Part shown: piece by piece, positions 16,421-24,542 of the stretch
Layout of the letters: each line of letters starts with the position of its first letter
Numbering within the stretch: the first letter of the stretch is position 1
Translations under genes and position numbers: made by a program
Assembly (NCBI RefSeq): GCF_001562255.1
Contig: NZ_CP014301.1
Location: 2,976,001-3,040,000 of the forward strand
Direction: 5' to 3'
Length of the DNA: 64,000 bases
Source of the DNA: Bosea sp. PAMC 26642
GTDB taxonomy: Bacteria > Pseudomonadota > Alphaproteobacteria > Rhizobiales > Beijerinckiaceae
The notes under the pieces: generated by a model
What the model was told of the DNA's origin: nothing
The model's input: the letters and a program-made list of their open reading frames with translations, nothing else
Databases searched by the model: none

Positions 16421-17338
16421 ATGCTGACCCGTCGTCATACCCTCACGCTTGCCGCTGCCGGCTTCGCCGCATCGCTTGCGGCCCCCGCCCTTGCCCAGGA
16501 CTGGAAGGCGAAATATCCCGAGATCGTCTTCGCAATCATCCCGGCCGAGAACGCCTCGGGCGTCGTCGAGCGCTACACCCCCTTCGTCAACTACCTCGCC
16601 AAGGAGCTCGGCACCAAGGTCACGCTGCGCATCGCCAGCGACTATGCCGCTTTGATCGAGGGCCAGCGCGCCGGCAACATCCATATCGGCATGTATGGCC
16701 CTTCCTCCTTCGCCCGCGCCCTGATGACCGGCGCCAAGATCGACGCCTTCGCCATCGAGACCAATATCGACGGCACCAAGGGCTACTACTCGGTCTTCTA
16801 CGTGAAGAAGGATTCGCCCTACCAGAAGATCGAAGATTTGAAGGGCAAGAATCTCGGCCTCGTCGATCCTAACTCGACCTCGGGCAACAACGTGCCGCGC
16901 TTTGCGCTCGACGGCATGAAGATCGACCCGGAGACCTATTTCTCCAAGGTCGTCTATACAGGCAGCCACGAGAACGCCGTCATCGCGCTCGGTCAGGGCA
17001 CGGTCGACGTCGCCGCCAACTGGTGGAACGACGAGCAGGAATCCAACCTCCTGCGCATGGCCCGCAAGAACATGGTCAAGGCCGAGGATTTCCGGATCAT
17101 CTACAAATCCGAGCAGATCGTGAACTCGCCGATGGCCTATCTCACGGACATGCCGACCGACCTCAAGGCCAAAATCCGCGACTCGGTCCTGAACCTCGCC
17201 ACCCAGGACAAGGTCGCCTTCGACAAGATCTATGAAGGCAAGCAGGGCCCGCTCGTCGCCATCGACAACAAGGCCTATGAGCCGATCATCGAACTCAACA
17301 AGTTCGTCGACGCGCTGCGCCGCAAGAAAGCGTCGTAA
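16421..17338 (+). CDS. phnD: Phosphonate ABC transporter substrate-binding protein PhnD
   Basis: Periplasmic phosphonate-binding protein of 305 residues. The signal peptide (TRRHTLTLAAAGFAASLAAPALAQ) has paired arginines. Family motifs include FAIIPAENASGVVERYTPFVNYL, GMYGPSSFARAL, and the ligand-pocket stretch VDPNSTSGNNVPRFAL, where Ser/Thr/Asn side chains hold the phosphonate in known PhnD structures. It lies 65 bp after phnC and is separated from phnE by a palindromic repeat, which may help uncouple binding-protein expression from that of the permease. Confidence 0.96.
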   Translation: MLTRRHTLTLAAAGFAASLAAPALAQDWKAKYPEIVFAIIPAENASGVVERYTPFVNYLAKELGTKVTLRIASDYAALIEGQRAGNIHIGMYGPSSFARALMTGAKIDAFAIETNIDGTKGYYSVFYVKKDSPYQKIEDLKGKNLGLVDPNSTSGNNVPRFALDGMKIDPETYFSKVVYTGSHENAVIALGQGTVDVAANWWNDEQESNLLRMARKNMVKAEDFRIIYKSEQIVNSPMAYLTDMPTDLKAKIRDSVLNLATQDKVAFDKIYEGKQGPLVAIDNKAYEPIIELNKFVDALRRKKAS

Positions 17339-17375
17339 GTCAGGAGCACGTCCCTCTCAGAGTAAAACACGGGGA

Positions 17376-17525
17376 GCCCTCTCCCGGAGGGAGAGGGCAG
17401 GGTCAGGCGAAGGCCGCTCGAAGTTCGGGCTGCGCCCTGACCGCAGCGTCCCTGTCCGCTAAGCCACTCTGCTCCAAGGGCCGTCACCTCTCCCCTGCCC
17501 CTCTCCTTAAAGGAGAGGGGTTTCC
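17376..17525. repeat. Palindromic repeat A, copy 3, between phnD and phnE
   Basis: The 5' hairpin GCCCTCTCCC...GGGAGAGGGC and the 3' hairpin CCCCTCTCCT...AGGAGAGGGG enclose a spacer with complementary GGTCAGGCGAAGGCC and GGGCCGTCACCTC segments. It occupies nearly the whole 216-bp gap inside the phnCDEE operon. Confidence 0.85.
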
Positions 17526-17554
17526 CGCGCCTCACGCGGCAAGGCAACAGCCGA

Positions 17555-18436
17555 ATGACCCTCGCCCTCGATAGCGCCGATCCCAAAATCCGCGCTCATT
17601 CCGAGACCTACCGAAAGGCGATGTCGGCCAAACGCCGGCAGACCCTGATCGGCGTTGCGATCTTCGCCGCCTGTGTCTGGCTCGCAGCGATTGGCTCCGA
17701 GGTCGATCCCGGTAAATTCGCGCAGAACGCCTGGCGCTTCCCGAAATACATTCTCGAGACCATGCCCGTCCTTCGCTGGAACAGCTTGGGTGCCGATTTC
17801 GCCGAATGGTACTGGGGCTGGAAAGGCTGGCTGAAGCTGCTCTGGCAAACCATCCTGATCGCCTATACCGGCACGATCATCGGCGCGGTCGGCGGCTTCC
17901 TGCTCTGCTTTGTCGCCGCTGCCAATCTCGGCAAATCCGGCTGGCTGCGCTTTGCCACCAAGCGCTTCCTCGAATTCAGCCGCACTGTTCCCGAAATCGT
18001 CTTCGCGCTGATCTTCGTCATCGCCTTCGGGCTCGGGCCCTTGCCCGGCGTGCTCGCCATCGCGATCCACACCATGGGCGCCATGGGCAAGCTGTTCTCG
18101 GAAGTGGTCGAGAACATCGACATGAAGCCGGTCGACGGCCTGACCGCGACAGGCGCCGGCTGGTGGCAGACCATCCGCTTCGCCGTGGTGCCGCAGGTGC
18201 TGTCGAACTTCGCCAGCTATTCGCTGCTGCGCTTCGAGATCAATGTGCGCGGCGCCTCTATCATGGGCTTCGTCGGGGCCGGCGGCATCGGCCAGGACCT
18301 GATCGAGGCCATCCGCAAATTCTACTTCAGCGACATCAGCGCGATCCTGCTGCTGATCATCGTCACCGTGATGCTGATCGACTACGGAACCGAGCGCCTG
18401 CGCCATGCGCTGCTGAGCCTGGAGCACGGCCGATGA
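17555..18436 (+). CDS. phnE: Phosphonate ABC transporter permease PhnE (first copy)
   Basis: Inner-membrane permease of 293 residues with about six hydrophobic helices (for example LIGVAIFAACVWLAAIG and TILIAYTGTIIGAVGGFLLCFVAA). It has the PhnE EAA-loop region VDGLTATGAGWWQTIRFAVVPQV and the family-typical GFVGAGGIGQDL. It pairs with the second permease downstream, overlapped by four bases, as in other alphaproteobacteria where two different PhnE subunits form the channel. The last residues match the PhnE C-terminus (LIDYGTERLRHALL). Confidence 0.95.
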   Translation: MTLALDSADPKIRAHSETYRKAMSAKRRQTLIGVAIFAACVWLAAIGSEVDPGKFAQNAWRFPKYILETMPVLRWNSLGADFAEWYWGWKGWLKLLWQTILIAYTGTIIGAVGGFLLCFVAAANLGKSGWLRFATKRFLEFSRTVPEIVFALIFVIAFGLGPLPGVLAIAIHTMGAMGKLFSEVVENIDMKPVDGLTATGAGWWQTIRFAVVPQVLSNFASYSLLRFEINVRGASIMGFVGAGGIGQDLIEAIRKFYFSDISAILLLIIVTVMLIDYGTERLRHALLSLEHGR

Positions 18437-19287
18437 CGCTCGCTCTCTCGACCGGCGACCGCGCCGCGCTCGTCGCTCGCCACAAGACCGCCATCGACGG
18501 CTCGCTCCGGACACGGCTGGTGACGCTGGTAGTCGTCGCCGGGCTGCTCGGGCTTTTCGTCTACGGCCTGACCACGCTCGAAGTCTCGTTGGCGCGGATC
18601 ATCGCCGGCCTCGGCAATCTCGGCACCTTCGTTGTGCTGATGCTGCCGCCCGATCCCGGTTCGCTGGCCCGCGCCACCCTCTTCGTCAAGGCGTTGTTCG
18701 AGACCATCGCGATCGCCTTCCTGGGCACCATCCTCGCGGCGATCCTGGCCTTCCCGCTAGGCTTTATCGCCGCCCGCAACGTCGTCGCCAACAAGATCGT
18801 CCATTTCCTCGCCCGCCGCTCGCTCGACACTGTGCGCGGCGTCGATGCGCTGATCTGGGCGTTGATCTGGGTCAATGTCGTGGGTTTGGGTCCCTTCGCC
18901 GGGATGCTCGCGATCATGACCAGCGATCTCGGCGCCTTCGGCAAGCTCTATTCCGAGGCGATCGAATCGGCCGACCGCAAGCCGGTCGAGGGTGTGACCT
19001 CGCTTGGCGGTGGCAAGCTCCACGAGATCCGCTTCGGCCTGATCCCGCAGGTGCTGCCGGTGATCGCGAGCCAGGTACTCTACTACATCGAATCCAATAC
19101 CCGCTCCTCGACCATCATCGGCATCGTCGGCGCCGGCGGCATCGGGCTCTATCTCGCCGAGACCATCCGGACGCTGGAATGGCAGCAGGTCTCCTTCCTG
19201 ATCCTGCTGATCCTGGCGGCCGTGACGGCGATCGACTTCCTCTCGAGCAAGCTGCGCTTCGCGATCATCGGCCAGCGGGCGGTCTGA
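18433..19287 (+). CDS. phnE: Phosphonate ABC transporter permease PhnE (second copy)
   Basis: Second permease subunit, about 284 residues, starting with the ATGA that overlaps the first phnE stop. It has helices such as TLVVVAGLLGLFVYGL, the RSLDTVRGVDALIWALIWV segment, the EAA loop VEGVTSLGGGKLHEIRFGLIPQV, and GIVGAGGIGLYL. It is clearly a diverged paralogue of the first copy rather than a recent duplicate, since the two differ throughout. It ends the uptake operon, 22 bp from the converging hydrolase gene. Confidence 0.95.
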   Translation: MTLALSTGDRAALVARHKTAIDGSLRTRLVTLVVVAGLLGLFVYGLTTLEVSLARIIAGLGNLGTFVVLMLPPDPGSLARATLFVKALFETIAIAFLGTILAAILAFPLGFIAARNVVANKIVHFLARRSLDTVRGVDALIWALIWVNVVGLGPFAGMLAIMTSDLGAFGKLYSEAIESADRKPVEGVTSLGGGKLHEIRFGLIPQVLPVIASQVLYYIESNTRSSTIIGIVGAGGIGLYLAETIRTLEWQQVSFLILLILAAVTAIDFLSSKLRFAIIGQRAV

Positions 19288-19309
19288 CGACGCAAGCGGT
19301 AAGCCTTCG

Positions 19310-20392
19310 TCAATTGCCGCCGGCCGACCGCTTTGGCACGGTCGGCAGCCAGTCTGCCAAATCCTTCGCCCAGAACCTGGCAAGCCCCGTGGTGCCATGG
19401 CCGCGCGTATCCGCACTGCCCGGGATCAGCAACAGCCTGGCATTCCCGAGGCGCTTCAGCTCGCGCTCCATGATGCCGGCCTCAGGCGGGTTGCGCTCGT
19501 CATCGGCGGAGTTGATCGCCAGCACGGGCGCCTTGATCGCCTCCAGCTTGGGCGCGGGATTGTAGTCGCGCGAGGAATCCCACTGGTAGAGGAAGTCGTT
19601 CGCATCGGCGTTGAAAGCCGCCTTCAGCCGCTCGTCCAGCAGCTTGTCGGCGGCCTCCCGCGTCGGCGCCATCTGCTGGAAGGCGAGCGTGCCGCCGCTG
19701 GTCGCGATGCCGAAGAACACATTGGCGATCCGGAGCGCCGGCGGCTGGGCCGTGTACTCGCCGCCCTTCCACTCCGGATCGTTGCGGACGGCATCGATGA
19801 TCATGCGCCGCATCATCCAGTTGCGGCTCGACATTTCCGTCGGCTGCGACGCCATCGGCACGAGCGCGTCCATGAAATCGGGGTATTTAACGCCCCACAT
19901 CCAGGTCTGCATCCCACCCATTGAATTGCCGAGCACGAGCCGGACATGGCGGATGCCGAGGCCTTCGCTCACCAGCCTGTGCTGCGCCGTAACCATGTCC
20001 TCGTAGTTGTAGCGCGGAAACCGCGCCTTCATGCCGTCCGACGGCTTGGACGACGCACCCGCCCCGACCGCGTCGGGAATGATGATATAGTACTTGCTCG
20101 CATCGAGCGGCTGGCCGGCCCCGAACAGCTCGCCGGCGAAGATCGGGCTCAGCATGCTGTCCGCTGAGCCCGCCGTGCCATGCAGGATCACGACCGGCTC
20201 GCCCGTCGGCTCACCCACGGTCGCATAGCCGAGCTTCAGCTCCGGCAGGGTCTCACCCGTATTGAAGCGGAAGTCCTTCGCGATCCAGACCCCGCGCTTG
20301 GGGGCCGGATAATCCGCGGCCAGCGCGAGCCCCGCGATGCCGCAGGACGCGACGAGAACAGCCGCGCGCAGCAGCCTGGTGAAATGAATCAT
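19310..20392 (-). CDS. Exported alpha/beta hydrolase (homoserine acetyltransferase-like fold), inserted antisense within the phn cluster
   Basis: A protein of 360 residues with a Sec signal ending ALAAD, so probably periplasmic. The oxyanion/strand motif VVILHGTAG and nucleophile elbow GNSMGG (Ser near 157) mark an alpha/beta hydrolase. The overall pattern (LKLGYATVGEPTG, YYIIIPDAVGAGASSKP) is that of MetX-like proteins. The probable acid is in NSADDERNP and the histidine in TRGHGTTG. It lies on the opposite strand between phnE and phnF. A role in releasing substrate from phosphonate or phosphate esters would be speculation. Confidence 0.88.
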   Translation of the reverse strand: MIHFTRLLRAAVLVASCGIAGLALAADYPAPKRGVWIAKDFRFNTGETLPELKLGYATVGEPTGEPVVILHGTAGSADSMLSPIFAGELFGAGQPLDASKYYIIIPDAVGAGASSKPSDGMKARFPRYNYEDMVTAQHRLVSEGLGIRHVRLVLGNSMGGMQTWMWGVKYPDFMDALVPMASQPTEMSSRNWMMRRMIIDAVRNDPEWKGGEYTAQPPALRIANVFFGIATSGGTLAFQQMAPTREAADKLLDERLKAAFNADANDFLYQWDSSRDYNPAPKLEAIKAPVLAINSADDERNPPEAGIMERELKRLGNARLLLIPGSADTRGHGTTGLARFWAKDLADWLPTVPKRSAGGN

Positions 20393-20521
20393 GACGACGT
20401 TCTCCTCGGATCAGTTTCCGCGCGATCTTGCGTCGCGTGTTCCCGTTAGAAGCATCGCGCCGAACCTCCGTCGGCGCAAGAACCTCCGGCTCCGGAACTT
20501 GGCGGCTGGGCGATTTGGCGG

Positions 20522-21268
20522 CTAGCGCGCCTCCTCGCTGAACGGCTCCACCACCATCTCCATGCGCTCGCCGGCGAAGACGCTGTTGACCAGATGGATC
20601 GGGGTCAGGTCCGGCAGGGCATCGACAGCGGCCGAGACCATCACGGCGCTGCCCGGCTCGATCTCCAGCAGCGCCGCCTCGCGCTCGCTGGCGAGCCGTG
20701 CCGTCAGCCGCGTCGAAAGGCGGACATAGTCGGCGACGCCGAAGGCCTTGAGCGCTGCCGTCATCGAGGCGCCGGCCTGTGCGAAGGCCTCGTCGAAATC
20801 CGGGAAGCGCGCGACCGAAAGCCAGTGCGTCCCTGTTCCGATCGGAGTGCCGTCGGCCAGGCTCAGGCCTTGCGTCTGCCAGAGCGGCGAGCCAGCCTGC
20901 AGCCCCAGCACCCCGCAGGTCTCGGCATCGCCTTCGATCCGCGCAGTCGACAGCAGCCGGCGCGATGCCGCGATGCCGATCCGACTAAAATTGGCCCGCA
21001 TGCTGACACGCCGGCCTATCGCATAGGGAATACGCGGTGCGCTGACCTGCGTGCCGCGTCCGCGCGCGACCGTCACCAGCCCCCGCTCGGCCAGATGCCG
21101 GAAGGCCTGCCGCACGGTGTGACGATGCACGCCGTAGCGCTCGGCCAGCGCGACCGAAGCCGGCAGCGTATCGCCGACCGCGTAGTCGCCCCGCCCGATC
21201 GCCGCTTCGAGTTCGTCGGCGATCCGCCGCCAGGCCGTGCCGCGATCCTCGGCAGCATCGGCTGTCAT
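20522..21268 (-). CDS. phnF: GntR-family regulator PhnF (HTH plus UTRA domain)
   Basis: About 248 residues from the ATG at 21268. An N-terminal winged helix of the GntR/HutC group (LPASVALAERYGVHRHTVRQAFRHLAERGLVTVARGRGTQV, residues about 35-80) is followed by a UTRA ligand-binding domain. It is divergent from phnG with an operator-like pair of sites between them, the classical PhnF arrangement. It probably represses phnGHIJKLM until a phosphonate- or phosphate-related ligand is sensed, while the uptake genes are under the Pho box. Confidence 0.92.
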   Translation of the reverse strand: MTADAAEDRGTAWRRIADELEAAIGRGDYAVGDTLPASVALAERYGVHRHTVRQAFRHLAERGLVTVARGRGTQVSAPRIPYAIGRRVSMRANFSRIGIAASRRLLSTARIEGDAETCGVLGLQAGSPLWQTQGLSLADGTPIGTGTHWLSVARFPDFDEAFAQAGASMTAALKAFGVADYVRLSTRLTARLASEREAALLEIEPGSAVMVSAAVDALPDLTPIHLVNSVFAGERMEMVVEPFSEEAR

Positions 21269-21284
21269 CAGAATTTCATGCAAA

Positions 21285-21329
21285 ATGTATAGACCTTTGC
21301 TCGCAACGACTCTATCATAGTCTAGACAT
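21285..21329. promoter_or_regulatory. Paired operator sites for PhnF upstream of phnG
   Basis: ATGTATAGAC at 21285-21294 and GTCTAGACAT at 21320-21329 form an inverted repeat with one mismatch, separated by 25 bp. Each arm contains a near- or fully palindromic GTMTAGAC core. GTATAGAC equals the core of the PhnF site reported in Mycobacterium smegmatis (TGGTATAGACCA, from memory). The location between divergent phnF and phnG fits autoregulation plus control of the C-P lyase operon. Confidence 0.6.
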
Positions 21330-21350
21330 TAACGAGTGACCAGACGACCC

Positions 21351-21791
21351 ATGACGATGTCCGACACGACCGCGCGACGACACTGGATGGCGATCCTCGC
21401 GCGCGCCTCGCGCAGCGAGATCGAGGCCCTGGCCGGCCCCGAACTGCCGGCCCATGAGGTGCTTAAAGCACCGGAGACCGGCACCGTCATGGTCGAGGGA
21501 CGCGCTGGCGGCGCCGGCCGGCGCTTCAACCTAGGCGAGGCCACGGTGACCCGCTGCGTCGTCAGGCTCGACGACGGCGCGATGGGCTTTTCCTATGCGC
21601 TCGGCCGCGACGGCCGCAAGGCGCGGCTCGCCGCCATCCTCGATGCGCGCCTGCAGCGCGAGGCGCAAGGTAGCGAACTCACGCGGGGCATCGCCGATCT
21701 CGCGGCGCGCCAGATGGCGGCGCGCGACCTCGCTTCGCGCAAGGCCGCCGCGACCAAGGTCGATTTCTTCACGCTGGTTCGGAGCGCCTGA
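21351..21791 (+). CDS. phnG: C-P lyase core subunit PhnG
   Basis: About 146 residues from the ATG at 21351; ATG 21357 and GTG 21336 are alternatives. PhnG is a structural and active-site partner of PhnI in the PhnG2H2I2J2 core complex, which couples phosphonates to ATP-derived ribose. Typical motifs are RRHWMAILARAS near the N-terminus, PETGTVMVEGRAGGAGRRFNLGE, and TRCVVRLDDGAMGFSYALGRD. Its stop overlaps the phnH start (TGATG), showing translational coupling. Confidence 0.95.
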   Translation: MTMSDTTARRHWMAILARASRSEIEALAGPELPAHEVLKAPETGTVMVEGRAGGAGRRFNLGEATVTRCVVRLDDGAMGFSYALGRDGRKARLAAILDARLQREAQGSELTRGIADLAARQMAARDLASRKAAATKVDFFTLVRSA

Positions 21792-22393
21792 TGACGACTG
21801 ACACGCTTATCACGGCGGGCTTCGCCGACCCGGTCTTCCAGTCGCAGGCCGCCTTCCGGGCGCTTCTCTCGGCACTGTCGGAACCGGGCCTCGCGCAGGA
21901 CGTCGCCGGCGCCTTCGCCCCGCCCGACGGCCTGAATGCGGCGACCGCCATCGCACTGCTGACGCTGGCCGACTACGAGACGCCCATCTGGTTGCCGGAG
22001 ATCCTGCGCAATGGCCCGGCGGCCGCCTGGCTGCGCTTCCATTGTGGCGCAACGCTTGTCGATGATCCGGCCGCCGCGAGCTTCGCCGTCATCGACGGTG
22101 CGAGCGACGAAGTGCCTCTTTCGGCCTTCAATCCCGGTACGGACCAATTCCCCGACCGCTCGACCACGGTCATCGTGCAGTGCGCCGGCCTCGATGGCGG
22201 CGACGCCGTGACGTTGGCAGGACCAGGAATCCCCGGCCGCCGTACGATCGCCCCGCAAGGCCTGCCGCAGGATTTCTGGGAACAGGTCGCGGCCAATGCC
22301 GAACTCTATCCGCTCGGCGTCGATCTCGTGCTGAGCCATGGCGGCGCCGTCATCGGCCTGCCGCGCTCGACGCAAGTTTTGGAGCTTCCGTAA
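21791..22393 (+). CDS. phnH: C-P lyase core subunit PhnH
   Basis: A protein of 200 residues, usual for PhnH, a non-catalytic subunit of the C-P lyase core that is essential for the complex. Recognised by GFADPVFQSQAAFRALLSAL at the N-terminus, then LLTLADYETPIWLP, the TLAGPGIPGRR loop and a C-terminal LPQDFWEQVAANAELYPLGVDL. It is coupled to both neighbours by one-base stop/start overlaps. Confidence 0.95.
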   Translation: MTTDTLITAGFADPVFQSQAAFRALLSALSEPGLAQDVAGAFAPPDGLNAATAIALLTLADYETPIWLPEILRNGPAAAWLRFHCGATLVDDPAAASFAVIDGASDEVPLSAFNPGTDQFPDRSTTVIVQCAGLDGGDAVTLAGPGIPGRRTIAPQGLPQDFWEQVAANAELYPLGVDLVLSHGGAVIGLPRSTQVLELP

Positions 22394-23619
22394 TGTATGT
22401 CGCGGTCAAGGGCGGCGAAGCCGCAATCCTCGCCACGCATGATCTCGTCGCGGAAGCGCGTCGCGGCGACGAGGCCGTGCCCGAGATTTCGGTCGCGCAA
22501 ATCCGCGAGCAGCAGGGCCTGGCCTGTGCCCGCGTCATGAACGAGGGTTCGCTTTACGACGCCGACCTTGCCGCACTGGCATTGAAGCAGGCGCAGGGCG
22601 ACGTGATCGAGGCCGCCTTCCTGATGCGGGCCTATCGCACCACGCTGCCGCGCTTCGGCTCGTCGGAGCCGGTCGATACCGCCCGGATGGCGATCCGCCG
22701 CCGCGTCTCGGCGACCTACAAGGACCTGCCGGGCGGGCAGGTGCTGGGGCCGACCTATGATTATACGCATCGGCTCTTCGATTTCGGGTTGATGGATGGG
22801 GAACGCGACGCCGGCAGTCCCCTTCCCCCCGCTTGCGGTGGGGAAGGGTTAGGGATGGGGGGGCGTGCAGAACTTGCCTCAACGTCGAAGCCTGTGAACT
22901 CTCCCCCCCACCCCGGCCCTCCCCACCGCAAGCGGGGGGAGGGAGAAGAGCCCCTCGCCTCCCACATGCCCCGCGTGCCCGACATCCTCGGCGCCGAGGG
23001 CCTGATGGAGCCGGAAGTTCCGCCCGACGGCGATCCGCGTCCCTTCGACCTCACCCGCGAGCCGGTCTCCTTCCCCGCCGATCGCGATGTGCGCCTGCAG
23101 TCCATGGCGCGCGGCGACGAGGGTTTTCTGCTCGGCCTCGGCTATTCGGTCCAGCGCGGCTTCGGCAACAGCCACCCTTTCGTCGGCGAGATCCGCGTCG
23201 GCGAGGTTTCGGTCGAGTTCGTGCCCGAGGAACTCGGCTTTGCGGTCGATCTCGGCGAGATCACCCTGACCGAATGCCAGATGGTCAACCAGTTCCAGGG
23301 CTCGAAGGAGGTCGCGCCGCAGTTCACGCGCGGCTACGGGCTCGCTTTCGGCCATGCCGAACGCAAGGCGATGTCGATGTCACTGGTCGACCGGGCGTTG
23401 AAATGCCGCGAGTTCGGCGAGGCGGCGACCTATCCCGCCCAGCAGGACGAGTTCGTGCTGTACCACTCCGACAATGTCGAGGCGGCCGGCTTCGTCGAGC
23501 ACCTCAAGCTGCCCCACTACGTCGATTTCCAGGGCGAACTCGACCTCATCCGCCGCATCCGCCGCGAGCGGGAAGCGCGGCTGGCGAAGGACGAGCCCCT
23601 GCAGGAGGCAGCCGAATGA
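22393..23619 (+). CDS. phnI: C-P lyase subunit PhnI carrying an in-frame palindromic repeat in a surface loop
   Basis: Nucleosidase-type subunit that, with PhnG, PhnH and PhnL, displaces adenine from ATP with a phosphonate. It has 408 residues, against about 355-370 usually. It starts MYVAVKGGEAAI at the TAATG overlap with phnH. Conserved segments are intact: YKDLPGGQVLGPTYDYTHRL, RGDEGFLLGLGYSVQRGFG, VEFVPEELGFAVDLGE and HLKLPHYVDFQGELDL. The excess, about residues 141-185, is translated repeat sequence rich in Gly/Pro, placed just after DYTHRLFDFGLM where other PhnI proteins have a variable loop. No stop or frameshift results, and downstream genes stay coupled, so the product is probably functional. 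Confidence 0.94.
   Translation: MYVAVKGGEAAILATHDLVAEARRGDEAVPEISVAQIREQQGLACARVMNEGSLYDADLAALALKQAQGDVIEAAFLMRAYRTTLPRFGSSEPVDTARMAIRRRVSATYKDLPGGQVLGPTYDYTHRLFDFGLMDGERDAGSPLPPACGGEGLGMGGRAELASTSKPVNSPPHPGPPHRKRGEGEEPLASHMPRVPDILGAEGLMEPEVPPDGDPRPFDLTREPVSFPADRDVRLQSMARGDEGFLLGLGYSVQRGFGNSHPFVGEIRVGEVSVEFVPEELGFAVDLGEITLTECQMVNQFQGSKEVAPQFTRGYGLAFGHAERKAMSMSLVDRALKCREFGEAATYPAQQDEFVLYHSDNVEAAGFVEHLKLPHYVDFQGELDLIRRIRREREARLAKDEPLQEAAE
22817..22947. repeat. Palindromic repeat A-like, copy 4, in frame inside phnI
   Basis: The 5' part GTCCCCTTCCCCCCGC and GGTGGGGAAGGG, with GGGATGGGGGGG, mirrors the 3' part CTCCCCCCCACCCC, CCCTCCCCACCGC and GGGGGGAGGGA. It is the same architecture as the other A copies with a diverged stem. 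It keeps the phnI frame open and encodes a glycine- and proline-rich loop. Confidence 0.85.
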
Positions 23620-24542
23620 CGCTTCACCAGACAGTGCCCGGCGACGATACAAAGCCGGCTTACAACTATGCCTATCTCGACGAACAGACCAAGCGGATGA
23701 TCCGGCGCGCCCTGCTCAAGGCGGTGGCGGTGCCCGGCTATCAGGTGCCGTTCGGCTCGCGCGAGATGCCGCTCGCCCGTGGCTGGGGCACCGGCGGCAT
23801 CCAGGTGACGGCGGCTATCATCGGGCCGGCCGACACGCTGAAAGTAATCGACCAGGGTGCCGACGACACCACCAACGCCGTCTCGATTCGGCGCTTTTTC
23901 GAGCACACCGCCGATGCGCGCACTACAGAGGCGACGAATCAGGCGACGATCATCCAGACCCGCCACCGCATCCCCGAGGCGCCGCTGAGCGCCGGGCAGA
24001 TCATGGTCTATCAGGTGCCGATGCCTGAGCCGCTGCGCAAGCTCGAGCCGCACGAGGCCGAGACGCGCAAGATGCACGCCTGGGCCGAATACGGTCTGAT
24101 GCAGGTCAAGCTTTACGAGAACATCGCCCGCTTCGGCGAGGTGACGACGACCTACGACTATCCTGTCATGGTCAATGGCCGCTATGTCATGGCGCCCTCG
24201 CCGATCCCGAAATTCGACAATCCGAAGATGCACATGTCGCCGGCATTGCAGCTCTTCGGAGCCGGTCGCGAAAAGCGCATCTACGCGCTGCCGCCCCATA
24301 CCAGCGTGAAGAGCCTCGATTTCGACGACCATCCCTTCCGCATCCAGAGCTGGAATGAGCCCTGCGGGCTCTGCGGCGCGGGCGACAGTTATCTCGACGA
24401 GGTCGTGATCGACGACCGGGGCGGGCGCATGTTCGTCTGCTCCGACAGCCACCATTGCGAGACGCGCCGCGAAGCCGGCCATCGCGGCGCAATGCTGGGC
24501 GATGCGGCGGCGAGCGGGTTGGTGACGGAGGCGAAGCCATGA
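23616..24542 (+). CDS. phnJ: Carbon-phosphorus lyase PhnJ (radical SAM)
   Basis: Catalytic subunit that cleaves the C-P bond of ribose 1-alkylphosphonate 5-phosphate by a radical SAM mechanism, releasing the alkane and a 1,2-cyclic phosphate. About 308 residues, starting at the ATGA overlap with phnI. The cluster and radical cysteines are all present: C250-GL-C253, then C275 and C281 in RMFVCSDSHHC. These match the unusual spaced CX2C...C arrangement of PhnJ and its catalytic thiyl Cys. The N-terminal YAYLDEQTKRMIRRALLKAVAVPG and GWGTGGIQVTAAIIG are typical. The active site is intact, so the lyase should work. Confidence 0.97.
   Translation: MTLHQTVPGDDTKPAYNYAYLDEQTKRMIRRALLKAVAVPGYQVPFGSREMPLARGWGTGGIQVTAAIIGPADTLKVIDQGADDTTNAVSIRRFFEHTADARTTEATNQATIIQTRHRIPEAPLSAGQIMVYQVPMPEPLRKLEPHEAETRKMHAWAEYGLMQVKLYENIARFGEVTTTYDYPVMVNGRYVMAPSPIPKFDNPKMHMSPALQLFGAGREKRIYALPPHTSVKSLDFDDHPFRIQSWNEPCGLCGAGDSYLDEVVIDDRGGRMFVCSDSHHCETRREAGHRGAMLGDAAASGLVTEAKP

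Noticed and set aside
22817..22947. phnI as a pseudogene
   Set aside because: The inserted repeat preserves frame, all conserved PhnI blocks are present and translational coupling to phnH and phnJ is intact.
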